60,091 bases of DNA from Gammaproteobacteria bacterium. GTDB lineage: Bacteria > Pseudomonadota > Gammaproteobacteria > Pseudomonadales > Azotimanducaceae. Of this stretch, positions 10,163 to 18,061 are shown in pieces. Location: contig JAUIED010000008.1 in assembly GCA_030428905.1 (NCBI GenBank), positions 1 to 60,091 on the forward strand. The letters are read 5' to 3'. The translations under genes and the position numbers were made by a program. Positions within the stretch are counted from its first letter, which is position 1. Each line of letters begins with the position of its first letter. Under the pieces are notes generated by a model that saw only the letters and a program-made list of their open reading frames with translations, did no database searches and was not told the origin of the DNA.

Positions 10163-10729
10163 ATGGCGAGCTATTCTACCAACGAATTCAAGAGCGGATT
10201 GAAAGTACTGCTGGAGGGCGAACCCTGCAGCATCCTCGAGAACGAGTTCGTTAAGCCCGGCAAAGGGCAGGCTTTCAACCGCGTAAAGCTGCGCAACTTG
10301 AAGACCGGCCGTGTGTGGGAACGCACCTTCAAGTCCGGTGACAGCCTGGAAGGCGCCGACGTGCTCGAGATCGACATGGAGTTTCTCTACAGCGATGGCG
10401 AGTTCTATCACTTCATGAAGACCGACGGCAGCTTCGAGCAGGTGCAGGCGACGGTGGCTGTAGTGGGCGACACGAAAGACTGGATGAAAGAGCAGGAGGT
10501 GTTTCAGCTCACCCTCTGGAATGACGACCCCATCGCCATCACCGCGCCAAACTTCGTTGAGCTGGAAGTCACGGAAACAGACCCGGGCCTCAAAGGGGAC
10601 ACAGCACAGGGCGCCACCAAGCCGGCCACGGTATCCACCGGCGCCATCGTCCGGGTGCCTTTGTTCGTCAACCGCGGCGACGTGCTCAAGATCGACACGC
10701 GTACCGGCGAATACGTCAGCCGCGTGTGA
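10163..10729 (+). CDS. efp: Elongation factor P
   Basis: EF-P rescues ribosomes stalled at consecutive prolines. The 188-residue protein has the KOW-like N-terminal domain and two OB domains of the family, ending in RTGEYVSRV. The modifiable Lys34 is present in KPGKGQAF. Its loop sequence matches the EpmA/EpmB lysylated type rather than the EarP arginine-rhamnosylated type of pseudomonads, and epmB and epmA are the immediate neighbours. The start ATG at 10163 yields the family N-terminus [10 protein letters not shown]; an upstream in-frame ATG at 10130 adds residues unlike the family. The stop overlaps the epmA GTG by four bases (GTGA). Confidence 0.97.
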   Translation: MASYSTNEFKSGLKVLLEGEPCSILENEFVKPGKGQAFNRVKLRNLKTGRVWERTFKSGDSLEGADVLEIDMEFLYSDGEFYHFMKTDGSFEQVQATVAVVGDTKDWMKEQEVFQLTLWNDDPIAITAPNFVELEVTETDPGLKGDTAQGATKPATVSTGAIVRVPLFVNRGDVLKIDTRTGEYVSRV

Positions 10730-11505
10730 TCCGCGCAAGGGCGGAAGTGCTTGCCACTATCCGCGCATTCTTTGCCGACCGCGGGGTGCTGGAGGTGGCC
10801 ACGCCCGTCCTCGCGCCCCGCACGGTTACCGAGCCGCACATCGACTCCATCGCGGTGCCGGGCTACGGCTACCTGCAGACTTCGCCCGAGTATCAGATGA
10901 AACGTCTGCTGGCCGAGGGCGCTGGCGACATGTATCAGCTCGGCCCGGTGTTCCGCAGCGGAGAATTCGGCCGGCTGCACAACCCGGAGTTTCTCATGCT
11001 CGAGTGGTACCGGCTGGGCTGGAACGACTCCATGCTCATGGCCGAGGTAGCCGATCTGGTGGATGTGGTGCTTGGCGGTGCCGAGGCGTCCTTCGTGCGC
11101 TACGGTGCGCTGGTAGATACGCCGGATGACTTTGCCTACGCGCAGGCCTGCGAAGGCCTTTCCGGGCGCTGGTTCGTCACCCACTTTCCGAAGTCTCAGG
11201 CGGCACTGGCGCGCCTGCATGACGATGGACAAACGGCGGCGCGCTTTGAGCTGGTGATCGACGGTGTGGAGATCGCCAACGGCTACCACGAGCTCGCCGA
11301 TGCTGAGGAACTGGCCGCAAGATTTGATGCAGACAACATCAAACGCACCAGCCTCGGCAAACCACAGATGGAAGTCGACCTGCCGTTTCTAGCGGCCATG
11401 CGCGCAGGGATGCCTGAGTGTGCAGGCGTCGCGCTCGGTGTTGACCGCCTTGTCATGCTGAAGGCAGGAGGAACGAGCCTCGATGAGGTCATTCCGTTTC
11501 GGTGA
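10726..11505 (+). CDS. epmA: EF-P lysine-lysyltransferase (compact PoxA/GenX form)
   Basis: EpmA is a lysyl-tRNA synthetase paralogue, without an anticodon-binding domain, that ligates (R)-beta-lysine to EF-P Lys34. Class II synthetase motifs are clear: [24 protein letters not shown] and [12 protein letters not shown] near the C-terminus. The GTG start overlaps the efp stop (GTGA), suggesting coupled translation. At 259 residues it is about 65 shorter than E. coli EpmA (325). The N-terminus starts about 16 residues later, and roughly 40 residues are missing between the segment after motif 2 and WFVTHFP. The catalytic core looks intact. The 3' end overlaps convergent psd by 17 bases. Confidence 0.9.
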   Translation: MIRARAEVLATIRAFFADRGVLEVATPVLAPRTVTEPHIDSIAVPGYGYLQTSPEYQMKRLLAEGAGDMYQLGPVFRSGEFGRLHNPEFLMLEWYRLGWNDSMLMAEVADLVDVVLGGAEASFVRYGALVDTPDDFAYAQACEGLSGRWFVTHFPKSQAALARLHDDGQTAARFELVIDGVEIANGYHELADAEELAARFDADNIKRTSLGKPQMEVDLPFLAAMRAGMPECAGVALGVDRLVMLKAGGTSLDEVIPFR

Positions 11506-12322
11506 AGGTGCCCAGTGCCTGCCCCATGCGTACCTTGGTGCCCGGCTGGAGATCATCGCGGAGGTTCGCGCGATCTCGTTCGAAGCAAAGGATGACGGTT
11601 GAGCCGAGCAGAAAGCGTCCCATCTCCGCACCGCGATCAAGCTCAAGGTCGTGTGCACTCACTTCGTGGCGCTGGTATGGCGATGCAGGACCTTTCCAGA
11701 CCGTTTCGATGCTGGCGACAATCATGGCACCGACCATGATCGACAGCACCCGACCGTAGGGCGTGTCGAACTCGCACACCAGACGCTCGTTGCGCGCGAA
11801 CAGTCCCGGCACCTCGGCCTCGGTATGGCTGTTTACAGAGTACAAGGCACCCGGCACCGCGATGGAGCGTCGTAGTCGCCCTCCCACAGGCATATGCACG
11901 CGATGGTAGTCGCTGGGCGCGAGGTAGACGGTAATGAAACTGCCACCCTCGAAACGGCGCCCTGCGGCTTCTGCCGCCAATGCATCGAACCGATAGCGGA
12001 TACCTTTAGCCTGTAGTACCTGACCGTCCTCGATGCGCCCCAACTGGCTCACCGCACCGTCCGCTGGGCAGAGGATCGTCTGCTCGCCCGCAGCCAGCGG
12101 GCGTGCATCGTCCTTCAGCTCTCGGGTGAAAAAATCGTTGAACGACTTGTAGTCGTCCAGGTTACTGCGCGCCGCTTCGGCCATGTTCACTTTGTAGGCG
12201 TTGGCGAACATGCGCACGAATGGCGTCTTGACGATATTGCTTTCGCTCGCGGCCAACCTGCCGACAAACCGCGATAGCGCATGCTGCGGCAGCAGCCGTT
12301 GCAGGGCGACGAACGCGCTCAT
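11489..12322 (-). CDS. psd: Phosphatidylserine decarboxylase proenzyme
   Basis: Psd makes phosphatidylethanolamine from phosphatidylserine at the inner membrane. The proenzyme cleaves itself at a conserved LGST to create the pyruvoyl group; LGST is present here in GRFLLGSTVI near the C-terminus. The catalytic-region motif APSDYHRVHMP and the family segment YKSFNDFFTRELK are also present. I start at the ATG at 12322 (MSAFVALQRLLPQHALS), giving 277 residues; an extension to 12448 looks unlike the family. The start overlaps the stop of the upstream rhodanese gene by four bases (ATGA). The same rhodanese-psd pair occurs in Pseudomonas. Confidence 0.95.
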   Translation of the reverse strand: MSAFVALQRLLPQHALSRFVGRLAASESNIVKTPFVRMFANAYKVNMAEAARSNLDDYKSFNDFFTRELKDDARPLAAGEQTILCPADGAVSQLGRIEDGQVLQAKGIRYRFDALAAEAAGRRFEGGSFITVYLAPSDYHRVHMPVGGRLRRSIAVPGALYSVNSHTEAEVPGLFARNERLVCEFDTPYGRVLSIMVGAMIVASIETVWKGPASPYQRHEVSAHDLELDRGAEMGRFLLGSTVILCFERDRANLRDDLQPGTKVRMGQALGTFTETE

Positions 12323-13131
12323 GTCTGCACCGGCAGGTCGTCGCGATTGCCCCATTCCGACCACGAGCCGTGATAAGCGCGTACTCGCGGAAAGCCGAGC
12401 AGCCGCGCCGCCATGTAGGACAGGCCGCTGCGGTGGTGGCTCTGACAATGGGTGATCACCTGTTTATCCGGTGTGACACCGTGCGCCGCCATGAACTGCG
12501 CAAGGTTACCGATAAGGCGCGTTGCGTTGGCGTGGTCCTGCAGCAGGAGCCAGTCGGTATTGATCGCGCCCGGGATGTGCCCAGCGCGCGCCGAACCTGA
12601 GCGCAGACCCTCATATTCTTCGCGCGAACGCACGTCCCAGATCACGGCGTCGGGGGAGTCGATTGCCTGCAGCACATCCTCAATCTCGGCGATCGGCTCC
12701 TGACTGATGCGCACCTGCACGGGGTTGCCTGCCGAGGCGCCGTCAGGCCCCGCCACCAAGGGCAGGCCTTCGGCGTGCCAGGCATGCAGCCCGCCGTTGA
12801 GATAGGTCCAACGTTCGTGGCCGATGACGTCCAGCGTCCATGCCATGCGCCCGGCCCAACCGCCACCCTCATCGTCATACACCACGATCTCGGCATCGGG
12901 CTGGTAGCCGATGCGGCTGAGCATCATTTCGATCTGAGCCTGCTCCGGCAGGCGGCCGCTGGCCGGAGGGATTCCGCATACCAGTTTGGCGGGCGTGACG
13001 AGCCTCGCGCCGTCGATGTGCGCCGCGGCGTAGTGGTCGGCCTGCGCCACGTGCACCAGCAGCACGTCATCTATCACGCCGGCCAGCGCGGATGCTTCGA
13101 TGAGCTTCGGATGGTCAGCATCTGCCGTCAT
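12319..13131 (-). CDS. rhdA: Thiosulfate sulfurtransferase (tandem-domain rhodanese)
   Basis: Rhodanese moves sulfane sulfur from donors such as thiosulfate to cyanide or cellular acceptors. Two rhodanese domains are visible. The first (about 1-130) lacks the active Cys. The second contains WDVRSREEY, GHIPGAI and the active loop CQSHHRSG with Cys229, close to the CQTHHRSG loop and Cys230 of P. aeruginosa RhdA. The 270-residue length also matches. I chose the ATG at 13131 (MTADADHPKL); the frame stays open to 13296 but without homology. Translation is coupled to psd. The gene is divergent from the MaoC-like gene. Confidence 0.9.
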   Translation of the reverse strand: MTADADHPKLIEASALAGVIDDVLLVHVAQADHYAAAHIDGARLVTPAKLVCGIPPASGRLPEQAQIEMMLSRIGYQPDAEIVVYDDEGGGWAGRMAWTLDVIGHERWTYLNGGLHAWHAEGLPLVAGPDGASAGNPVQVRISQEPIAEIEDVLQAIDSPDAVIWDVRSREEYEGLRSGSARAGHIPGAINTDWLLLQDHANATRLIGNLAQFMAAHGVTPDKQVITHCQSHHRSGLSYMAARLLGFPRVRAYHGSWSEWGNRDDLPVQT

Positions 13132-13210
13132 GTCATGCGCGCTCGTGGTTGCTCGGAGGATCTCTCGAACGCAACATTCTAATCCAACGTCAATCGCCGG
13201 AGCGATGCGA

Positions 13211-13696
13211 ATGGATCGAATTAATGCGGGTTTCTCGCTGGCAAACGCGCAAGCAGCAGTGGGCAAGGTCATCGGCACCAGCGATTGGGTATTCATCGAT
13301 CAGGTGCAGGTAAATGTGTTCGGGGAGGTCAGCCGGTGGCACAACGCCGGTCACTGCGACCCGGTCGCGGCGCGCTCTGGTCCCTTCGGCGGCACGCTGG
13401 TGCATGGCTTCCATATGCTATCCCTGCTGTCGTACTTCGTGGAGAACGTCGGCCTCCGGCCGGTGGATGGTGCGCATTCTCTCAACTACGGACTGGACAA
13501 AGCGCGAGTGTTGCAGCCGGTGCTGATCGGTGACGGGGTGCGTGTGCGATCACGAGTGAGTCTGCTCGATGCGGTGGAAAAAGGCCGCGGCGAGATGCTG
13601 CTGAAGACCGGCCACGAGATGGAAGCGGACAACGCAGATGGCACGGTTCTGTACGCCGAGTACCTCAACTACTGGTATCCCAAAGCACCGCAATGA
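13211..13696 (+). CDS. MaoC/NodN-like hot-dog dehydratase
   Basis: This 161-residue protein fits the single-domain MaoC/NodN hydratase group, which hydrates enoyl-thioesters. The active-site helix HNAGHCDPVAARSGPFGG followed by LVHGFHMLSLL matches the family pattern of Asp and His in a hot-dog fold. The substrate is unknown; acyl-CoA or acyl-ACP is likely. I prefer the ATG at 13211, placed eight bases after CGGAG, over the ATG at 13205, which is too close to that ribosome-binding sequence. It is divergent from the rhodanese gene with a 79-base gap. In P. aeruginosa, motAB and rsgA lie in this interval, so this gene is a local replacement. Confidence 0.8.
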   Translation: MDRINAGFSLANAQAAVGKVIGTSDWVFIDQVQVNVFGEVSRWHNAGHCDPVAARSGPFGGTLVHGFHMLSLLSYFVENVGLRPVDGAHSLNYGLDKARVLQPVLIGDGVRVRSRVSLLDAVEKGRGEMLLKTGHEMEADNADGTVLYAEYLNYWYPKAPQ

Positions 13697-13764
13697 GCGC
13701 TGGCGCGGCGTTGCAGCGGCTTGAGGTGCTATCGTTAGCGTGAGCAGTCACCGGTAGAGGACTT

Positions 13765-14304
13765 ATGTCGGCAACATTGGTGTGGATGGATCTGGAGATG
13801 ACGGGCCTGGATCCTGAGCAGGACACCATCATCGAGATCGCAACCATCGTCACCGACGACAACCTCAATATTGTCGAAGAAGGTCCGGTATTTGCCGTGT
13901 TCCAGCCGGACTCCGTGCTTGACGGGATGGATGAGTGGAACCAGAAGACCCACGGTGAGTCGGGCCTCGTGCAACGCATTCGCGAGGAAGGTGTTTCCAT
14001 GGCTCAGGCCGAGATGGAAACCCTCGACTTCGTGCGCCGGCATGTCGGGGAGCGCGTCTCACCACTGTGCGGTAACACGATCTGGCAGGACCGTCGATTT
14101 CTTGTCCGCTACATGCCCCAGCTCGAGGCTTACCTGCACTATCGAAATATCGACGTCAGCACCATCAAGGAACTGGCCCGTCGCTGGCGGCCGGCGATTG
14201 CCGACGGTCACACCAAGCGCAATGCGCACACGGCGCTGTCGGATATCCGTGAGTCCATTGACGAGTTGCGTTACTACCGCGAGGCATTCTTCAGACCGAG
14301 CTGA
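13765..14304 (+). CDS. orn: Oligoribonuclease
   Basis: Orn degrades 2-5-nucleotide RNAs, including pGpG, to mononucleotides. In c-di-GMP-using bacteria this finishes signal breakdown. The DEDD exonuclease motifs are present: [20 protein letters not shown] (Asp and Glu), then TISTIKELA-like and [19 protein letters not shown] near the C-terminus with the final Asp. The 179-residue length is typical. Its 3' end overlaps convergent queG by 31 bases. The c-di-GMP genes fimX and its partner are nearby, but this linkage is also part of the conserved gene order and need not be functional. Confidence 0.96.
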   Translation: MSATLVWMDLEMTGLDPEQDTIIEIATIVTDDNLNIVEEGPVFAVFQPDSVLDGMDEWNQKTHGESGLVQRIREEGVSMAQAEMETLDFVRRHVGERVSPLCGNTIWQDRRFLVRYMPQLEAYLHYRNIDVSTIKELARRWRPAIADGHTKRNAHTALSDIRESIDELRYYREAFFRPS

Positions 14305-15368
14305 TCCAGCGCCCAGCGAATATGTTCTGCCACCAGCGGGCTTGCCGATAGCAGACGCTCCCGCAACGCATCGATCACTGCGACATGCGGCGGGCCGTTG
14401 CCCAGTGCCACCGCCAGGTTGCGCTGCCATTGATCGTAGTTCAGCCGTCGCAATGGCGTACCCTCCGTACGGTCCAGAAACTGCGCCTCGCTCAGCTTGA
14501 ACAGATCCAGCAGCGTCGCCTCTGCGAGGTGATCCCGCGGCCGGAAGTCGGGTTCCTCTGAGGCCGGTGCGGAGCGGTTCCAGGGGCAGTAGAGCTGGCA
14601 GTCGTCGCAGCCGAAGATGCGGTTACCCAGCGCTTGCCGCAGCGCTTCCGGGATGGGGTCACGGCTCTCGATCGTCAGATAGGAAATGCAGCGCCGCGCA
14701 TCGATGGTTCGGCCCTCGATGATGGCGTTGGTGGGGCAGACCTGCACGCAGGCGCGACAAGCGCCACAACGATCATCCCCGTCGGCGGCGTCCACTGGCA
14801 GGGGGACATTGGTGTACACCTCGCCGAGGAAAAACCAGGAGCCGGACGCTTCGTTCAGCACCAGGCTGTGCCTGCCTACCCACCCGTGCCCGGCTTTGAC
14901 CGCCATGGCTTTCTCCAGCACAGGGGCTGAATCGGTGAAAGCCCGATAGCGGTGGTCGAATGGCTGCACTGCCGCGTTCAGGCGATCCGCAACCCGCGCC
15001 AGGCGCCGGCGCAGCACCTTGTGATAATCCCGGCCCAGTGCGTAGCGAGAAATGTAGGCACGATTCGCGTCCTGCAGCACCTGCAACGGCTCCGTGCCAC
15101 CATGCAGATACGGCATGCGTGCGACGATCACTCGGCACGCGCCTTCGAGCAGAAGCTCGGGGTGCAGGCGCTTGTCCACGTTCTCCGCGAGATACGACAT
15201 GCTGCCATGATGGCCCGCGTCGAGCCACGCATGGTAACGCTGCGCATGCGCGCTCAGATCTATGTCCGTCACGCGTATCGCGTCGAAGCCGAGCTCTGCG
15301 GCGGCGTCTGCAACCAGCATCTTGAGCTGTTGCAGCATTGCGGGTTCGAAGGCGGGGATTTCGGCCAT
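14274..15368 (-). CDS. queG: Epoxyqueuosine reductase
   Basis: QueG carries out the last step of queuosine synthesis, reducing epoxyqueuosine in tRNA with cobalamin and two [4Fe-4S] clusters. The two cluster motifs are [12 protein letters not shown] and [11 protein letters not shown], and a C-terminal HEAT-like segment is visible. The ATG at 15368 gives 364 residues, close to the family length; the open frame to 15428 is not needed. It follows the TonB-anchor-like gene with an 11-base gap on the minus strand, so the two probably share a transcript. The 3' end overlaps orn. Confidence 0.95.
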   Translation of the reverse strand: MAEIPAFEPAMLQQLKMLVADAAAELGFDAIRVTDIDLSAHAQRYHAWLDAGHHGSMSYLAENVDKRLHPELLLEGACRVIVARMPYLHGGTEPLQVLQDANRAYISRYALGRDYHKVLRRRLARVADRLNAAVQPFDHRYRAFTDSAPVLEKAMAVKAGHGWVGRHSLVLNEASGSWFFLGEVYTNVPLPVDAADGDDRCGACRACVQVCPTNAIIEGRTIDARRCISYLTIESRDPIPEALRQALGNRIFGCDDCQLYCPWNRSAPASEEPDFRPRDHLAEATLLDLFKLSEAQFLDRTEGTPLRRLNYDQWQRNLAVALGNGPPHVAVIDALRERLLSASPLVAEHIRWALDQLGLKNASR

Positions 15369-15379
15369 GCGTGTGTTTC

Positions 15380-16075
15380 TCAATCTGCGTCTGCCAGCTT
15401 CTGCCGGAGACCTTTCGCCGCTTTCCATCCCATTGGCAACAACCGCAGCAGGTTGGCGCTGCGATACTGATCATCCAGAGTCAGCACCTCTCGGCGCAGC
15501 TCTGCGCGCTGTTGAGCCACCAGTGCTGTCTGCACGGGGTCGTTCGCATCGAGTGCGGCCAGGCCTTCGGCTTTGGCCAGCAGCGTCTGGACGTGGCGCA
15601 TGTCGTCGTCGAAAGAAGCGGTTCCCGCCTCATCCCCAATCAGGTTTTCAAGAAGATTTCCTTCAGGTGCGATTGCCAGCTCGTGCGCGCAACGATGCAC
15701 GATGTTTGCTTTTTCCGCCGGTGTGCAGGGCGGCTCTGGCACATCGTCTATCCGAAAAGCGTTGGCGACGGTCTGCGATGTAATCACCATCGACGTTCGC
15801 GGCATCGGTTCTTTTCGAGCCGCTGATGCATGGGCCGGCCGGGCGGGGATTGCCTCATGCAATACTGCGGACCCTGTCGGCTCTGCCCGTTCTGCGAGCG
15901 GTGGTGGCTCGTCGGGGGCCTGCATGGGTGGTTGTGCGCGTGGCGTGAGGGCGACATTCAAAGTGCGTTCCAGCGGGTCATCGGTCGCCTGCGATGGCTG
16001 CCAGTACACAGCCAGCACCGCGTGCAGCGCAACGCTGACCGCGACGGCGAATGCGATCGGTGCTCGGCGGTACAT
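15380..16075 (-). CDS. Unknown protein with a TonB-like N-terminal anchor
   Basis: No family is recognised for the 231-residue protein as a whole. The N-terminal helix (about 6-25) reads AFAVAVSVALHAVLAVYW and contains Ser14-x3-His18, the SxxxH arrangement of TonB transmembrane segments, where the His contacts ExbB/ExbD. A proline-rich linker follows (about 45-85). The rest (about 100-231) is charged and probably helical, with four cysteines or fewer and no TonB C-terminal domain visible. It may be an envelope-spanning protein energised by, or decoyed from, ExbBD, but this is only inference. queG follows 11 bases downstream. Confidence 0.6.
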   Translation of the reverse strand: MYRRAPIAFAVAVSVALHAVLAVYWQPSQATDDPLERTLNVALTPRAQPPMQAPDEPPPLAERAEPTGSAVLHEAIPARPAHASAARKEPMPRTSMVITSQTVANAFRIDDVPEPPCTPAEKANIVHRCAHELAIAPEGNLLENLIGDEAGTASFDDDMRHVQTLLAKAEGLAALDANDPVQTALVAQQRAELRREVLTLDDQYRSANLLRLLPMGWKAAKGLRQKLADAD

Positions 16076-16192
16076 ACGCTATCCGCTTCGCTGGAGGAGG
16101 TTGGCCATCAAATCACACTATCGCTGGGCAAGGCGAGACTCCCTCATCCGGTTTTCAGCAGGCTGAGTGATTCAGATACGTATAATGCGGCT
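16076..16192. promoter_or_regulatory. Divergent region with a consensus -10 box placed for a leaderless nnrDE transcript
   Basis: This 117-base gap separates the TonB-anchor-like gene (minus) from nnrDE (plus). A perfect TATAAT lies at 16181-16186. Transcription normally begins 6-8 bases after such a box, which would place the start at or next to the GTG at 16193. No good -35 hexamer sits at the usual spacing and no extended -10 TG is present. No ribosome-binding sequence fits between the -10 box and the GTG. Confidence 0.55.
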
Positions 16193-17632
16193 GTGGAAAG
16201 ACTTTATACCGCCGCTGAAAGCCGGGAGGTGGACCGCCGCGCAATCGAGGATTGCGGCGTGGCGGGATTCGATCTCATGTGTCGGGCGGCTCGCTTCGCG
16301 TGCGATGTGTTCACGGCCCGGTGGCCGGATGCGGTGTCTGCCTGCGTTCTAGCCGGGCGGGGCAACAATGCCGGCGACGGCTACGTTCTCGCAGCCATGC
16401 TCCAGGCAATCGGCGTACATGTGACCCTGTTGCAGGTGGGGCCGGCACCGGACCGCGGCGATGGCGCCCTGGCGGTTGCTTATGCACGCGAGCGCGGTGT
16501 TGAAGCGGCGTCCTTTGTGGGCGCGGTGGTCGGTGATGTGATCGTCGATGCGCTGCTTGGCACCGGTGTCTCCGGGGCGTTGAGGGCGCCTTACGCGCAG
16601 GCTGTACACAGCATCAACAGTGCATCGCGCCCGGTGCTCGCTATCGACCTGCCAACCGGATTGAGCGCAGACAGCGGCGGAGCCGTGGGTGATGTGGAGG
16701 AAGTGGTGCGTGCCGATGTGACGGCAACGTTCATCACCCGCAAGATCGGCCAGCACACGGGCCTGGGGCTCGAGGTCTGCGGGGCGCTGCATTATCACGA
16801 CCTCAACACGCCCAGGGCAGCGTTTCAGGGCGGTATTCCCTGGTTGCGGGAGGTGCGATCGCAAGAACCCCTGCCGGTTAACAGCTACAAGCATGCCCGT
16901 GGCCACGTCGTCGTTGTGGGAGGCGACACGTCCATGGGTGGTGCGGTAATTCTGGCTGGAGAGGCGGCGCTGCGCAGCGGCGCCGGCATGGTAACGCTCG
17001 CCACGCGTGCTCAGCATCGTGCCGCGGCGCTCGCCAGGCGACCCGAACTGATGGTCATGGAGGCCGATGACCGGGCAGCCCTCGAGCAGCTGCTTGGGCG
17101 TGCCTCCGCGGTGGTGCTCGGCCCCGGTCTTGGACGCAGCATGTGGGGGCGGTCGTTGTTTGAGTTCGTCATGGGGCATGCGCCGAAGCGGCTGCTCGTG
17201 GACGCTGACGGTCTGTTTCACCTCGCCGATACCCGACAGCAAGGGGCGGCGGTGATCACTCCGCATGTGGCCGAGGCGGCGCGACTGCTCGGTATGCGTG
17301 CGGCCGACGTGCAGGCCGATCGGCCAGAGGCAGCGCGTTTGCTCAACGAGCGCTATGGCGCCTGCGTGGTGCTCAAGGGTGCTGGCAGCGTGATTGCCGG
17401 TGCCGCGACGTTGGCGATATGCGGCAGAGGCACGCCTGCCATGGCCACCGCCGGCATGGGCGATGTGTTGTGCGGGGTGGTGGCTGCAGGGCTTCGCCCG
17501 GAAGATGAACGCGTGTTCGATGCGTTGTGCAATGCCGTGCTCAACCACGCCGTAGCGGGGGAGCTGGCAGAGCGTCGCTTGGGGCATCACATTGTCGCCA
17601 GCGACCTGTTTATGGAACTGGCCCGACTTTGA
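16193..17632 (+). CDS. nnrD: Bifunctional NAD(P)H-hydrate epimerase / ADP-dependent dehydratase
   Basis: This fused enzyme repairs damaged, hydrated NADH and NADPH. The N-terminal epimerase half contains AGRGNNAGDGYVLA and VDALLGTGVSG. The C-terminal dehydratase half contains HARGHVVVVGGD, VLGPGLGRS, LVDADGL and the glycine-rich NAD/ADP loop ATAGMGDVLCGVVA. I place the start at the GTG at 16193 (MERLYTAAESREVDR), giving 479 residues. The open frame upstream to 15830 runs through the promoter region and does not match the family. The stop overlaps the tsaE TTG. The same order (queG, this gene, tsaE, amiB, mutL) occurs in Pseudomonas. Confidence 0.93.
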   Translation: MERLYTAAESREVDRRAIEDCGVAGFDLMCRAARFACDVFTARWPDAVSACVLAGRGNNAGDGYVLAAMLQAIGVHVTLLQVGPAPDRGDGALAVAYARERGVEAASFVGAVVGDVIVDALLGTGVSGALRAPYAQAVHSINSASRPVLAIDLPTGLSADSGGAVGDVEEVVRADVTATFITRKIGQHTGLGLEVCGALHYHDLNTPRAAFQGGIPWLREVRSQEPLPVNSYKHARGHVVVVGGDTSMGGAVILAGEAALRSGAGMVTLATRAQHRAAALARRPELMVMEADDRAALEQLLGRASAVVLGPGLGRSMWGRSLFEFVMGHAPKRLLVDADGLFHLADTRQQGAAVITPHVAEAARLLGMRAADVQADRPEAARLLNERYGACVVLKGAGSVIAGAATLAICGRGTPAMATAGMGDVLCGVVAAGLRPEDERVFDALCNAVLNHAVAGELAERRLGHHIVASDLFMELARL

Positions 17633-18057
17633 CCACGGTATATCTGGAGGACGAGGCGGCGACCATCGCCTGGGGCGAGGCGTTTGCGTCGCGGCTGCAG
17701 CGTCAGTATCGAGGCGATGCCTGCATTTATCTGCAGGGCGACCTGGGTGCTGGTAAGACGACGCTGGTGCGCGGCGTGCTGCGCGCCTTTGGCTATGCAG
17801 GGGCTGTGAAGAGCCCTACCTATACGCTGCTTGAGCCCTACACCCTTGCAGGGTGTTTGGTCTACCATCTGGACCTCTATCGAATCGGTCACGGCGAAGA
17901 GCTCACCTTCGTTGGTCTGGATGAGCTGCTGCAGGAAGCGGCTGTTAAACTCATCGAGTGGCCCGATCGGGGTGCAGGTTACCTGCCTCCAGCGGACATC
18001 GTGTTGACGCTCACGGTGGCCGGATCAGGCCGACAACTCGAAGAACGGATACTCTGA
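17629..18057 (+). CDS. tsaE: tRNA threonylcarbamoyladenosine biosynthesis ATPase
   Basis: TsaE is the ATPase that works with TsaB and TsaD to form t6A at position 37 of ANN-decoding tRNAs. The Walker A motif is GDLGAGKTTLVRG, followed by SPTYTL and HLDLYRI, both hallmarks of the family. I choose the TTG at 17629, whose last bases overlap the nnrD stop (TTGA); it gives 142 residues, a normal length. The open frame further upstream lies inside nnrD. amiB begins four bases after the stop. Confidence 0.93.
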   Translation: MTTVYLEDEAATIAWGEAFASRLQRQYRGDACIYLQGDLGAGKTTLVRGVLRAFGYAGAVKSPTYTLLEPYTLAGCLVYHLDLYRIGHGEELTFVGLDELLQEAAVKLIEWPDRGAGYLPPADIVLTLTVAGSGRQLEERIL

Positions 18058-18061
18058 GGTT

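Noticed and set aside
10132-10164. Upstream start of epmB at 10164
   Set aside because: It would overlap the efp start codon on the other strand; the ATG at 10131 gives the expected N-terminus.
16349-17590. 413-codon minus-strand frame
   Set aside because: It is antisense to nnrD and shows no recognisable motif.
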